A DNA stretch of 64,000 nucleotides from Pontiellaceae bacterium B12227 (GTDB taxonomy: Bacteria; Verrucomicrobiota; Kiritimatiellia; Kiritimatiellales; Pontiellaceae): assembly GCA_029432775.1 (NCBI GenBank), contig JAROAZ010000002.1, positions 186,001-250,000 of the forward strand, read 5' to 3'. Position numbers and translations under genes: made by a program. This document shows, piece by piece, positions 51,577 to 60,051 of the stretch. A model generated the notes under the pieces. The model saw only the letters and a program-made list of their open reading frames with translations, did no database searches and was not told where the DNA came from. Every line of letters begins with the position of its first letter. Within the stretch, counting starts at the first letter, position 1.

Positions 51577-53259
51577 TTAGGTCCACTGGGTTACGCGGCG
51601 GATTTCCTCGACGGTGCTGGTTCCGGCAACGATCGACTCCCAGCCGCTTTCGCGCAGCAGGCGGGTTCCCTGCTTCCGGGCCATGGCGCGGATCGGACCG
51701 GCTTCGGGCGATTTCTGGATGAGTTCGCGCATTTCGTCGTTGGTGCCCATGAGTTCGTAGAGCCCCATGCGGCCGAAGAATCCGGTGCCGTCGCACTGCA
51801 CGCATCCTTTTCCTTTATAGAGCGTGTATTCCGGTTCAACCGCTTCGGGAAAATCGGAGAGATGCGAACGGGAAAGTGTGTAGGGCTCGGCACAGTTCGG
51901 ACAGATCCGTCGGCAGAGCCGCTGGGCCAGTGCACCGGTGAGGGCCGAGGCAATCAGATAGGATTCAACCCCCATATCGGCCAGACGGGCCACGCTGCCG
52001 GCGGCGTCGTTGGTATGCAGCGTGGAGAGCACCATGTGTCCGGTGAGGGAGGCCTGAATGGCGATGTCGGCGGTTTCGGCGTCGCGGATTTCCCCGACCA
52101 TGACAATGTCGGGATCCTGACGGACGATGGAGCGCAGGCCGCTGGAAAAGGTCATTCCAATTTTTGGATTCATCTGAATCTGGTTGATGCCCTGCAGGCG
52201 GATTTCGACCGGATCTTCGATGGTGATGATTTTAACCTTATCGGAATTCAAATGCGTGAGCGCCGTGTGCAGTGTGGTGGTTTTACCGCTGCCGGTCGGG
52301 CCGGTGACAAGAATGAAACCCTGCGGCTGCTCGACCATTTTGGAGAAGAGGCCCTCTTCGTGTTTCGGCATGCCGAGACTGCCGAAGTTGAGTTCGACGT
52401 GCTGCTGATTGAGCAGACGGATGACCACGTTTTCGCCATAGATGGTCGGCGTGGTGGCCACACGCATGTCGAGATCGTGTCCGTGGATCTGCATCTTGAT
52501 GCGGCCGTCCTGCGGGATGCGGCGCTCGGCGATATCGAGTTTCGCCAGCAGCTTCATGCGGGAAATAACGGCGGCATGGTGTTTTTTATCGATCGATTCG
52601 GCGGCGTGCAGCACGCCGTCGACGCGGTAGCGGACACGCAGATTGTATTCGCCGACTTCCACGTGAATATCCGACGCGCGTTTTTCGACGGCCTGGGTGA
52701 TGATCAGGTTCACCATGCGGACGACGGGTGCTTCGAGCGCGAGATCGCGCAGGTGCTCCTCTTCGTCGCCCCACTCACCGGCCTGGAACACCTCGGCATC
52801 GGCCATCATGGATTGCAGGTTGTTTTCGGCAAACGCCTGAACCTTGGTGAGGGCTTCGTCCATCTGGCCTTCGGCAATCAGATAAACCGGGAGTGCTTCG
52901 CCGTGATGCAGGCGGGCGGCTTCGATGGAGGACCAGTCGGACGGATCGTCGGTGATGGCGCAGATGGAATCTTCCAGCGTTTGGAACAATACGCGGTGCT
53001 CGATCATGAATGGAAACGGCAGGTGCTCTTCGAGGAAGAGATGATCGGCCGGTTTTTCATGCGGGCAGACGGGGAGGTCGAACTGTTCGGAAAGCGCGGC
53101 AACGAGTTCCAGGGGTTGGACGGCGCCGGAATCGACGAGGATTTTTCCAACCTTTGGAAGTCCGCCGCCCTCGTTTTGTTTTCGGAGTGCTGATTCAACC
53201 GCATCGCGGTTGATCACGCCATTCGCCACGAGGATGTCGCCTAGGGGACGATAAGCCAT
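51577..53259 (-). CDS. gspE: Type II secretion ATPase GspE
   Basis: A 560-residue motor protein. N-terminal GspE/MshEN domain (about 1-150), then the ATPase core: Walker A GPTGSGKTTT at about 318-327, Asp box and Walker B (RQDPDIVMVGEIRDAETA), His box (TGHMVLSTLHTNDA), and the tetracysteine zinc motif CPNC...CVQC. It drives pseudopilus growth at the inner membrane. The gene shares one base with gspD. Palindromes at 52972 and 53144 encode FQTLED and LPKVGK. Confidence 0.96.
   Translation of the reverse strand: MAYRPLGDILVANGVINRDAVESALRKQNEGGGLPKVGKILVDSGAVQPLELVAALSEQFDLPVCPHEKPADHLFLEEHLPFPFMIEHRVLFQTLEDSICAITDDPSDWSSIEAARLHHGEALPVYLIAEGQMDEALTKVQAFAENNLQSMMADAEVFQAGEWGDEEEHLRDLALEAPVVRMVNLIITQAVEKRASDIHVEVGEYNLRVRYRVDGVLHAAESIDKKHHAAVISRMKLLAKLDIAERRIPQDGRIKMQIHGHDLDMRVATTPTIYGENVVIRLLNQQHVELNFGSLGMPKHEEGLFSKMVEQPQGFILVTGPTGSGKTTTLHTALTHLNSDKVKIITIEDPVEIRLQGINQIQMNPKIGMTFSSGLRSIVRQDPDIVMVGEIRDAETADIAIQASLTGHMVLSTLHTNDAAGSVARLADMGVESYLIASALTGALAQRLCRRICPNCAEPYTLSRSHLSDFPEAVEPEYTLYKGKGCVQCDGTGFFGRMGLYELMGTNDEMRELIQKSPEAGPIRAMARKQGTRLLRESGWESIVAGTSTVEEIRRVTQWT
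53144..53159. repeat. Iterated palindrome TTTCCAACCTTTGGAA in gspE
   Basis: In the N-terminal domain; the second gspE copy is TTCCAGCGTTTGGAA at 52972-52986. Confidence 0.8.
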
Positions 53260-55448
53260 TATTCGGCCCCCGCAGCTTTTTCGGCTTCGATTTCCTCCGG
53301 CCTTTCTTCCTGCAACTGGTAGAGCATGCGAATTTCGTCTTTGCTCTTGTTGAGCCCGCCGAGCACTTTGCGGCGCAGGTCGCGGGTGAGCAGATCGGTT
53401 TCATCGCGGGTATCCACGACGTGCGGGGTCATGATCATGAGAATTTCGGTTCCCTCTTTGGTGATGGAGGTTCGACCAAAGAGCCAGCCGAGAACCGGAA
53501 TGTCCATGAGATACGGAATACCGACGCGCTGTTTGCGGTCGCCACGCTCGATGAGCCCGCCGAGAATAATGGTCTGCCCATCATCGACCTGCAGATTGGA
53601 GCGGATTTCGCGGGTTCGGAAAACCGGTGCCTCGCCATCGGATGAGATGCTGTTTTCCACTACGCGGCGAACGGTCTGTTCCAGATTCAGCGTAACCATT
53701 TCATAGTCGTCGATGTGCGGCGTGACTTTCAGCGTGATTTTTGCGTCGCGGTAGTCGTAGGAAAAGTTTTCTTTGCCGGCATCGGTGACGCTGCTCTGCT
53801 GGATTGGAACTTCGGAACCGAAAGAGACTTCTGCTTCCATGCCATCGCGGGTAAGGACGGTCGGGGATGAGAGAACCTGCAGCCGATCGTCGTCTTCGGC
53901 AGCCTGAATGAGCGCCCACTTTTTATCGTTTGCATTCAGGAAATAGGTAAAGCCATCCTGGACTCCGGTGATATCTGTTGCCCCGGATACCAGTTCGCCG
54001 AGCTGAAGGCCGCTCATCTGGCCGGCGTTGTTCTGGTTGCGTCCCCCACCCTGAATGGCCCACTCAACACCGAGGTCCATACCTTCGTCGAGCACAACTT
54101 CCACCATGGCGGTTTCAATGAGCACCTGACGGCGGGATTTATCGAGTTCATTAATGGTGCGCTCGATTTCGCGGTGCATATCCGCCGGAGCATTGACGAT
54201 GAGCGTGTTGGTGTCTTTATCGGAAAGGATTATGACTTCTTCATCCATGGTCGGGGTTCCGGAAACTGCTGATCCGTTTGAATTTCCCGTTGAGGCGGAT
54301 TTGGAAGCCGTGGGTGTTTTTGCGGCCGGCGTTTTTGAACCGGACTTTCCCGCTGATGCCGGTTTTGCTGCAGCAGCGGATGCATTGGCTTTGGCCATTT
54401 TTGTGGCGGTTTTTCCACGCTCGCGGACACGCTGCTGAGCTTGTTGATAGAGGTCGCCATAGAGATTGCTGAGGGTTTTTCCAATGGCCTCTGCTTCAAT
54501 CACCTGCATACGGTATACTTTGGTGATGCGCTCGTTCTGATCGTCGGTTTTATCCAGTAGACGAACCCATTTTTCAATCTGCTCTTCGAGCCCCGGGCCC
54601 AGGTTCTGCGCAACGACAGCGTTGAGGCGCGGCACTGCAAAGAACCGGATCGGCTGCCCGTTGCCGCCCACCTGACGATAGAAGACGTTGGTCAGTTCGC
54701 TTGCCACATCTTCGGAGTCGGCGTTGTTGAGAATGAAGTGCGCCATGACGGTTGGCGGAAGATCTATCATGGCAACGAGTTCTTCCATCTGAGCGAGGAA
54801 CGCTTTGGTTCCAGCCACCAGAATGGTTTGCGAACCGCTCATGGCAAATACGCGCTGTGGTTTTCCGCCCACGGAGTTGAGGAACTGCTGGGCCTGGGCT
54901 CCGCTAATGCTGTTGAGTTTAATGACGCCGATAACCGGCTGACCGGCGGGCAGGTCGGAATCTTCTCCTGCCATAACAACGGGGCGGATATCGGAAGGAG
55001 AGAATACCCAAACGCGGCCGCGCTGGATGCGCTGCACGCCGGCGGTATCGAGAATGGCATCGAACAGTTCGAGTTTATTTTCGCGGTTCCAGGCGGTGAC
55101 ATCGCCGGCGCGGATGCTGACTTCCTGCGTTACATTCACCGAGGGCGAAATAATAAATTCCATGCCGAGGTCGCGGCAGAGCACTTCGATACAATCCTTG
55201 AGGGTGACGTTTTCCCAGTTGATGGCCACTTCAGATTTGGATGCATCGCGTGTGACGCCGGTCTGCACCGGCGGGATGGAAGTGGAGGAATCGCGCTGAC
55301 TGGTGATGCCGGTTCCCTTCGGAACTTCCTGCGCGGGTTGGGCCTGCGATTCCGCCTCAGCTGCCTGCTGCGCAATTGCGGCCGGAATGTGTGCAGATAA
55401 AATGGATGTAATAATCAGCCAGGTGACTGGCTTTGCGGGTTTGTTCAT
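53259..55448 (-). CDS. gspD: Type II secretion secretin GspD
   Basis: A 729-residue outer-membrane secretin with a signal peptide (TWLIITSILSAHIPAAIA). Periplasmic N domains occupy about 70-330 (VAINWENVTLKDCIEVLCRDLGMEF; VIKLNSISGAQAQQFLNSV; HFILNNADSEDVASELTNVFY). A low-complexity Ala/Lys/Ser insert (about 345-395) interrupts the N3 region. The secretin core follows (VLIETAMVEVVLDEG, VLSSPTVLTRDGMEAEVSFGSEVP, TLKVTPHID, ILGGLIERGDRKQRVGIPYLMDIPVLGWLF, EILMIMTPHVV). First gene of the leftward operon, with AGGGG before the ATG. Confidence 0.96.
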   Translation of the reverse strand: MNKPAKPVTWLIITSILSAHIPAAIAQQAAEAESQAQPAQEVPKGTGITSQRDSSTSIPPVQTGVTRDASKSEVAINWENVTLKDCIEVLCRDLGMEFIISPSVNVTQEVSIRAGDVTAWNRENKLELFDAILDTAGVQRIQRGRVWVFSPSDIRPVVMAGEDSDLPAGQPVIGVIKLNSISGAQAQQFLNSVGGKPQRVFAMSGSQTILVAGTKAFLAQMEELVAMIDLPPTVMAHFILNNADSEDVASELTNVFYRQVGGNGQPIRFFAVPRLNAVVAQNLGPGLEEQIEKWVRLLDKTDDQNERITKVYRMQVIEAEAIGKTLSNLYGDLYQQAQQRVRERGKTATKMAKANASAAAAKPASAGKSGSKTPAAKTPTASKSASTGNSNGSAVSGTPTMDEEVIILSDKDTNTLIVNAPADMHREIERTINELDKSRRQVLIETAMVEVVLDEGMDLGVEWAIQGGGRNQNNAGQMSGLQLGELVSGATDITGVQDGFTYFLNANDKKWALIQAAEDDDRLQVLSSPTVLTRDGMEAEVSFGSEVPIQQSSVTDAGKENFSYDYRDAKITLKVTPHIDDYEMVTLNLEQTVRRVVENSISSDGEAPVFRTREIRSNLQVDDGQTIILGGLIERGDRKQRVGIPYLMDIPVLGWLFGRTSITKEGTEILMIMTPHVVDTRDETDLLTRDLRRKVLGGLNKSKDEIRMLYQLQEERPEEIEAEKAAGAE

Positions 55449-55602
55449 TCCCCTACCTCGTGGTTAGACCTTGGTTAAAAACGGATGTGCATGTCTTTAA
55501 GACGAACACATGTCACCGGTTTCAGACACAAAGTCCCATAAAAACGAGGTGTTTAGGGTTCCTGCGATCGAAAAATTTTATTCAGGGGAGGCGTGCTTGC
55601 GA

Positions 55603-56025
55603 TCAATTGATCCGCAGATAGGATAATGACGGATCGATTTTAGATTTTTTTGCCGGTTCTTTCGGCTGGAAAGGCGTAATGAAGGCCTCGTGAAAATCAT
55701 AGCCACCCATGAAGTCTTCAATTGTGTCTTCTTCGGTTTTGCCCAACATGCCCTCATCAATCAGATTGAATACGATATTCCCGAAATCGACGCATTCATT
55801 GATGCCCCATTCGGACAAAACCCGTTTCGATACGGGGCCGTACTCCTTCAGGGCGTATTCACGCATTCCTTCGAGCAGTTCCTGGCCGGAGACATGCCGC
55901 ATGGTTTCCAGATTTTTAACGGTGTGATCAAGGCCTTCACGAACAAAGATGTAGGCCTGCGCCGTATAGCGTTCGTCTTTAGCCACAATGGGTGCCAGTA
56001 ATTCGTATATATTCGGGTTATTCAT
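55603..56025 (-). CDS. TIGR04138-type PVC-restricted conserved protein
   Basis: A 140-residue soluble protein resembling the Verrucomicrobia/Planctomycetes-restricted family (Minf_1886 type): YELLAPIVAKDERYTAQAYIFVREGLDHTV, HVSGQELLEGMREYALKEYGPVSKRVLSEWGINECVDFGNIVFNLIDEGML. Function unknown. It follows the HIT gene by 3 bp and is probably co-transcribed. Its presence is one of the best clues to the host lineage. Confidence 0.85.
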   Translation of the reverse strand: MNNPNIYELLAPIVAKDERYTAQAYIFVREGLDHTVKNLETMRHVSGQELLEGMREYALKEYGPVSKRVLSEWGINECVDFGNIVFNLIDEGMLGKTEEDTIEDFMGGYDFHEAFITPFQPKEPAKKSKIDPSLSYLRIN

Positions 56026-56028
56026 AGT

Positions 56029-56442
56029 TTAAAGCTGTTCTTGCAGTTTACCTGCCAGTTCATTCATTTCGTCAAAATTTTCGTATGTTTTCGGCTTCCA
56101 GTTCCAGTGATGTCCATCGTTTTCGAAACGCGGGATGATATGCACGTGGATATGTTCCACTTCCTGACCGGATGCCCTTCCGTTGTTTTGCAGTATATTG
56201 ACCCCGTCCGCTCCGAATGCGTTCATTTGTGCGGTAGCGATCTTTTTGGCCGTGATGTGAAGTTTTGCAATGATTTCATCAGGCGTTTCAGTGATCGGGT
56301 CGTAGTGCTTTTTAGGAATTACAAGAGCGTGGCCTTTGATAATGGGGCCGATATCCATAAATGCGAGCACATCGTCATCTTCATAGATGACTGTGGCGGG
56401 GATCTCTTTCTGAATGATTTTACAGAAAATGCAGTTATTCAT
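56029..56442 (-). CDS. HIT-family (histidine triad) nucleotide hydrolase
   Basis: A 137-residue protein with NCIFCKIIQKEIPATVIYEDD at the start, a zinc-type Cys pair, GHALVIPKKHYD, and the catalytic triad HIHVHIIPR. It should hydrolyse nucleoside phosphoramidates or related nucleotide conjugates in the cytoplasm. Overlaps the small membrane-protein gene by 8 bp. Confidence 0.93.
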   Translation of the reverse strand: MNNCIFCKIIQKEIPATVIYEDDDVLAFMDIGPIIKGHALVIPKKHYDPITETPDEIIAKLHITAKKIATAQMNAFGADGVNILQNNGRASGQEVEHIHVHIIPRFENDGHHWNWKPKTYENFDEMNELAGKLQEQL

Positions 56443-56623
56443 GATGATTCTCCAATTCGGTCTGCTCTATTGGAATAGTTGGAGATGGATTGCGGTTACC
56501 AAGATATAGATAGCGCGCTCCAAGCCCGAGAATAAACAACGCGCAGATCACCAGAATATAGACCTTTTCCTGCTTTGTGAGCATGAAACCGGACTGTAAT
56601 GAACTGGGCTTTTTATCGGACAT
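56435..56623 (-). CDS. Small single-pass membrane protein
   Basis: 62 residues with one hydrophobic helix (VYILVICALFILGLGARYLYLG) and a Pro-rich tail. The segment before the helix, GFMLTKQEKVYILVI, looks like the start of ComEA-like DNA-uptake proteins, but no helix-hairpin-helix follows. It overlaps the HIT gene and lies 42 bp after the PA14-like gene. Function unknown. Confidence 0.55.
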   Translation of the reverse strand: MSDKKPSSLQSGFMLTKQEKVYILVICALFILGLGARYLYLGNRNPSPTIPIEQTELENHHE

Positions 56624-56665
56624 GCGGGAAATGTAGCAAACCGCATGGGAATGAATAGCTGATTT

Positions 56666-57811
56666 CTATTTCAAAACACCGAAGACCGGCCCGTCGGCCG
56701 TCATAATATCCGGGTCAATCCGCATCTGAGGCAGCAGTTTTTCGGGAATTTCCTGCGTTTTGAATATAGGAAGAATAGGACTTCCGTCTCTACTTTTTGG
56801 ATATTCCACCCCGTCCTGTTCAATCAACAAACGGCAATAAAAGATACCGCCCGGCTGCTCACCGATCACGACTTCCATGTCCGTAGGCTTACCCTTGGTC
56901 ATATGAAACCAATCACCAATGACCATTGCGGCTTCTTTGCTCTTCTTCAGTTTCCGGTTCCGAGGGTCTTTACTGTCCCAATCCGAATACCTTTTTCCCA
57001 GACTTGCATCGATGACTACCCTTCTTTTAATCCTGACCAGCATCGCATCATCCGCAATTCCCCAAAACCGGTAGCGTCCGGTTTCCGGTGCAGCAATTTT
57101 GCCGTTGTAGTAAGCAATCCACCTTTTCGGAGCAACTTCTTTCTCAACTCCGTAGGCCTTGGGTGCTTCATTCGCGCTCATGTGGGGAACCATGAACGTG
57201 GTCGCAAATTTACTTTTGGGTGCCTTAAAGAATTTTTTTTCCAATCGGCTGAGACTCCACGAACCCAGGAAATTTTTAAGGACTTCAGAATATTCGTCGT
57301 TTTGCTTTTTTTCCACCTTCTGGTCGATACCCTCAACGATTTGCGCCATGTCGTTTGGCTTTCCGTCCCGGTCCGCCTTCAGGTCGAAAAAGTTTCCTTC
57401 AAGCTCATTGCCGGAACCCTTACTTCCACCGAAGAGGTCAATCTCCAGGCCGAAACCGATGCCACCGAGACCCCCGCCATCCATATAGCCGGTGCCGCCT
57501 TTGATACCGGAAATTTCAGGCATTTTAATATCCATCGATTTCGTTTTGGGTTTGGAAACAATGGTTTTACGAAGTTTTGGCTTCTGAATTTTCTTTTTCT
57601 TTATATTAACCGGAACGGTCAATTTTTTGAGCTTCATACGCGGTCGCGCAACCGGCTTGGCTTCAAATGTTTTATCTTCTTTTACAATGACACGAACTGC
57701 AACAAACGAAACTGCCGCTAATATTAAAACTCCATGTATGGCCAAACTGACCATGGCTGCGCTTGATTTGGCATGATTTCCCAAATACCCCTTTTTCCCC
57801 GAATTGCTCAT
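56666..57811 (-). CDS. TonB-like membrane-anchored protein with PA14-like domain
   Basis: A 381-residue protein. One membrane helix near the start (AMVSLAIHGVLILAAVSFVAVRVIV) and a Lys/Pro-rich linker (about 48-95) look like the N-terminus of TonB/energy-transducing proteins. Then a Gly-rich segment and, from about 180, a PA14-like beta domain (RWIAYYNGKIAAPETGRYRFWGIADDAMLVRI) that normally binds carbohydrate. It may be a periplasmic sugar-binding or cell-wall protein. The combination is seen in PVC bacteria but the role is unknown. Confidence 0.6.
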   Translation of the reverse strand: MSNSGKKGYLGNHAKSSAAMVSLAIHGVLILAAVSFVAVRVIVKEDKTFEAKPVARPRMKLKKLTVPVNIKKKKIQKPKLRKTIVSKPKTKSMDIKMPEISGIKGGTGYMDGGGLGGIGFGLEIDLFGGSKGSGNELEGNFFDLKADRDGKPNDMAQIVEGIDQKVEKKQNDEYSEVLKNFLGSWSLSRLEKKFFKAPKSKFATTFMVPHMSANEAPKAYGVEKEVAPKRWIAYYNGKIAAPETGRYRFWGIADDAMLVRIKRRVVIDASLGKRYSDWDSKDPRNRKLKKSKEAAMVIGDWFHMTKGKPTDMEVVIGEQPGGIFYCRLLIEQDGVEYPKSRDGSPILPIFKTQEIPEKLLPQMRIDPDIMTADGPVFGVLK

Positions 57812-57904
57812 ATATTTACTTCCTCCAGATTTATAATCATACGCATCTGGTCGCTATTGTCTTTTATATCTTTACCATATACTTGTATATTTTAAGCATC
57901 TAAA

Positions 57905-57940
57905 CCAAAAAAACACCAAACAGGCAAGCTGTTTAGTGTT
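57905..57940 (-). terminator. Rho-independent terminator after the Spy-like gene
   Basis: On the minus strand AACACTAAACAG, loop CTTGC, CTGTTTGGTGTT and T-run. Confidence 0.85.
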
Positions 57941-57967
57941 GATCCTGAATCTTCGATTAATGAAAAA

Positions 57968-58570
57968 CTACGGAGTGGGCGGAGCGATTGAGCGGTTCGC
58001 CTGTGGAATCGGCGGATTGCCTTGATTATCCGGACGCGGGGGTATTCCAGAACCTCCGCGGCGTCCATGCTCTTTCCATTTTGAACGCGCGCTTTCCATA
58101 AAGAGCTTAAATTTTTCTTTTCCAAGAATCCGCTCCATCTGAATCCGGTTTCTCGCAAGAATTTTCATCTGTTCCGCCTGCGCATCAGAAACCGCATCAA
58201 TAGCGGCATAGATTTCTTCTTCCGAGGCAGAGGAACGTTCCAGTTCGGAAAGCCTGCATTTACTTTCCTCTACCTTTTCGAAGGTTGCTTTCATTTGTTC
58301 ACGCTGTTTCTGCTGAAGCTCGACAATCTGAACTTTCTGCTCTTCGGTGACGCCGATATCGTTCAGAGTTTTCTGCATGAGCTGCAGCCTGCGTTCCTGC
58401 ATTTCAGCCTTCTGCTCTTCCGTCATATCTTTATGACGGCGCTCCCCGCGATTTCCATTTTTGTGCTCGCCGTATCGATCGCCTTTCGGGGGGCGAAGTT
58501 CGTTGGTTTGCTGCGCTAAAACGGGAACTGACAGTGTTACTGCGGTCAGAATGATCAGATGGATTTTCAT
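57968..58570 (-). CDS. Spy/CpxP-like periplasmic protein
   Basis: A 200-residue protein with a signal peptide (MKIHLIILTAVTLSVPVLA), charged helical body rich in Glu/Gln/Lys with LTxxQ-like features (MTEEQKAEMQERRLQLMQKTL, GVTEEQKVQIVELQQKQREQMK), and a Pro/Gly-rich C-terminus. Spy-family proteins act as periplasmic chaperones or metal sensors. The ATG at 58568-58570 follows AGAGGT at the right distance; a TTG two codons earlier is less likely. Single gene with its own terminator. Confidence 0.75.
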   Translation of the reverse strand: MKIHLIILTAVTLSVPVLAQQTNELRPPKGDRYGEHKNGNRGERRHKDMTEEQKAEMQERRLQLMQKTLNDIGVTEEQKVQIVELQQKQREQMKATFEKVEESKCRLSELERSSASEEEIYAAIDAVSDAQAEQMKILARNRIQMERILGKEKFKLFMESARSKWKEHGRRGGSGIPPRPDNQGNPPIPQANRSIAPPTP

Positions 58571-58631
58571 ATTCAATACCTCTTGAACTTATGTTCGGCT
58601 TGTATAACGCAGGCTAGCAGTCTGGTATTGC

Positions 58632-59759
58632 CTACAAAAGCTCAAATTTTTTCGGACAAGCTGCGAGATAGCTGTAGCCGGTTTCGGTTACCACCACCGT
58701 ATCTTCAATTCGAACCCCTCCCAACCCCGGATAATATAGACCCGGTTCGATGGTGATTACATTTCCAACCTCCAGGACCTCTCCACTTTTTCCAACTCTT
58801 GGAAGTTCGTGGATATCCAGACCGACTCCATGACCGGTTCCATGAATGAAACCGACATGCTTTCCATCTTTTTCCATAGTTGGGAAACCGCGCTTTTGAA
58901 ATAGTTCCTGACAGATACAATGGATATCATCCGCACAAATTCCGGGTTTAACCGCTTTAAGAGCGGCGGCCTGGGCCGCTTTAACCGCATTATAGAGTTT
59001 TTTCAGCTCGGGATTTGCCGGTCCTCGACAAACCGTTCGCGTCATATCCCCCCAGTAGCCTGTTTTTTCAGACCGGGGGAAGATATCGATAATAATGGAC
59101 TCTCCGGCAACTAACGGCCCATATCCGCGCTCGTGCGGATCGGTTGCCTGATCACCTCCGGCAACAATAGTTTCCACGCCGGCGCAGTCGTGATCGATCA
59201 GTGTTTTATGGATAAGCTGGCGCACCATTTCAGAAGTCAGTTTTTCTTTTCCTATATAGAGGTCTTTTTTGGATCCGATTCCTGATGACGCAATGAATGC
59301 AATTCCCGCCTTCATGGCAGCAGCAGTCGCTTTCTGACTTTTCCGAAGTCTGGAAATCTCGTCAGCGGTCTTCACTTTACGTTCAGGACAGGTTGGATTC
59401 TTATCCACAGAAACTTTAACCCCCTTCTTTTCCAATGTATGGAAAAGTCCAACCGGGAAATCGTGCGAAACCTGAAGACGTCGAACACCTGCAACATCCA
59501 TCAAAGCTCGAATCTGCTCTACCTGATTCCAGGTTTTTTTTCCCTTAAGACCCAGGTCCTGTGGCGTGAAAACCCGGGTTCCAACTGTTGATTGTTTCTC
59601 CGCCCGGCCCTTTTCCATCGGCGAAACAAGCAGATAGCCCCCTGTTGATGTCTTCAGGAATAAAAATGGATCAGGAGCTGTAAACCCGCTTAAATAGTGA
59701 ATATTTGTGGTACTTGGAGCTGATCCTGAGAGTAATATCAGGCCTGTTAATCGATTCAT
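58632..59759 (-). CDS. M24-family Xaa-Pro aminopeptidase/dipeptidase
   Basis: A 375-residue protein with an N-terminal creatinase-like domain (about 1-130) and an M24 pita-bread metallopeptidase domain. Metal ligands are all present: IIDIFPR (Asp), YWGDMTRT (Asp), GTGHGVGLDIHE (His), TIEPGLY (Glu) and RIEDTVV (Glu). It removes a residue before proline in the cytoplasm or acts as a prolidase. Palindromes at 58789, 58871, 59340 and 59428 encode LPRVGK, FPTMEK, FRRL/RLRKSQ and FHTLEK. Divergent from dnaA. Confidence 0.92.
   Translation of the reverse strand: MNRLTGLILLSGSAPSTTNIHYLSGFTAPDPFLFLKTSTGGYLLVSPMEKGRAEKQSTVGTRVFTPQDLGLKGKKTWNQVEQIRALMDVAGVRRLQVSHDFPVGLFHTLEKKGVKVSVDKNPTCPERKVKTADEISRLRKSQKATAAAMKAGIAFIASSGIGSKKDLYIGKEKLTSEMVRQLIHKTLIDHDCAGVETIVAGGDQATDPHERGYGPLVAGESIIIDIFPRSEKTGYWGDMTRTVCRGPANPELKKLYNAVKAAQAAALKAVKPGICADDIHCICQELFQKRGFPTMEKDGKHVGFIHGTGHGVGLDIHELPRVGKSGEVLEVGNVITIEPGLYYPGLGGVRIEDTVVVTETGYSYLAACPKKFELL
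59428..59446. repeat. Iterated palindrome TTTTCCAATGTATGGAAAA
   Basis: Best of four copies in the M24 peptidase gene; the others are TTTCCAACTCTTGGAA (58789), TTTCCATAGTTGGGAAA (58871) and TTTCCGAAGTCTGGAAA (59340). Confidence 0.8.
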
Positions 59760-60051
59760 TTGGGCACAACCTCCTTAAATTCCTTATGTTACGACGGCGA
59801 TCGTCATAAGAACTACATTTATGCTCTCACCTTTTATCAACTAAGAAGAGGCTATCTTGTGTCTGAATGGATGTCTGTAACCATATTTTGTGGTATTGTT
59901 TTTTTTCGCGTCAAAATATTTCTAATCGCTTGAGGATACTCAGCTCATTCTTTACCTTTCAAACTCTCCTAACAGAACAGGAACTAACTGGCTGTTAATA
60001 ACTTGTCAATAAGTCGACCTAATCTGTTAAGAGAGTTGCTATAGGGGAAAA

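Noticed and set aside
51862..53193. Long plus-strand open frame opposite gspE (443 codons)
   Set aside because: It is a shadow of the certain gspE gene, created by its codon bias; it has no domain and no ribosome-binding site.
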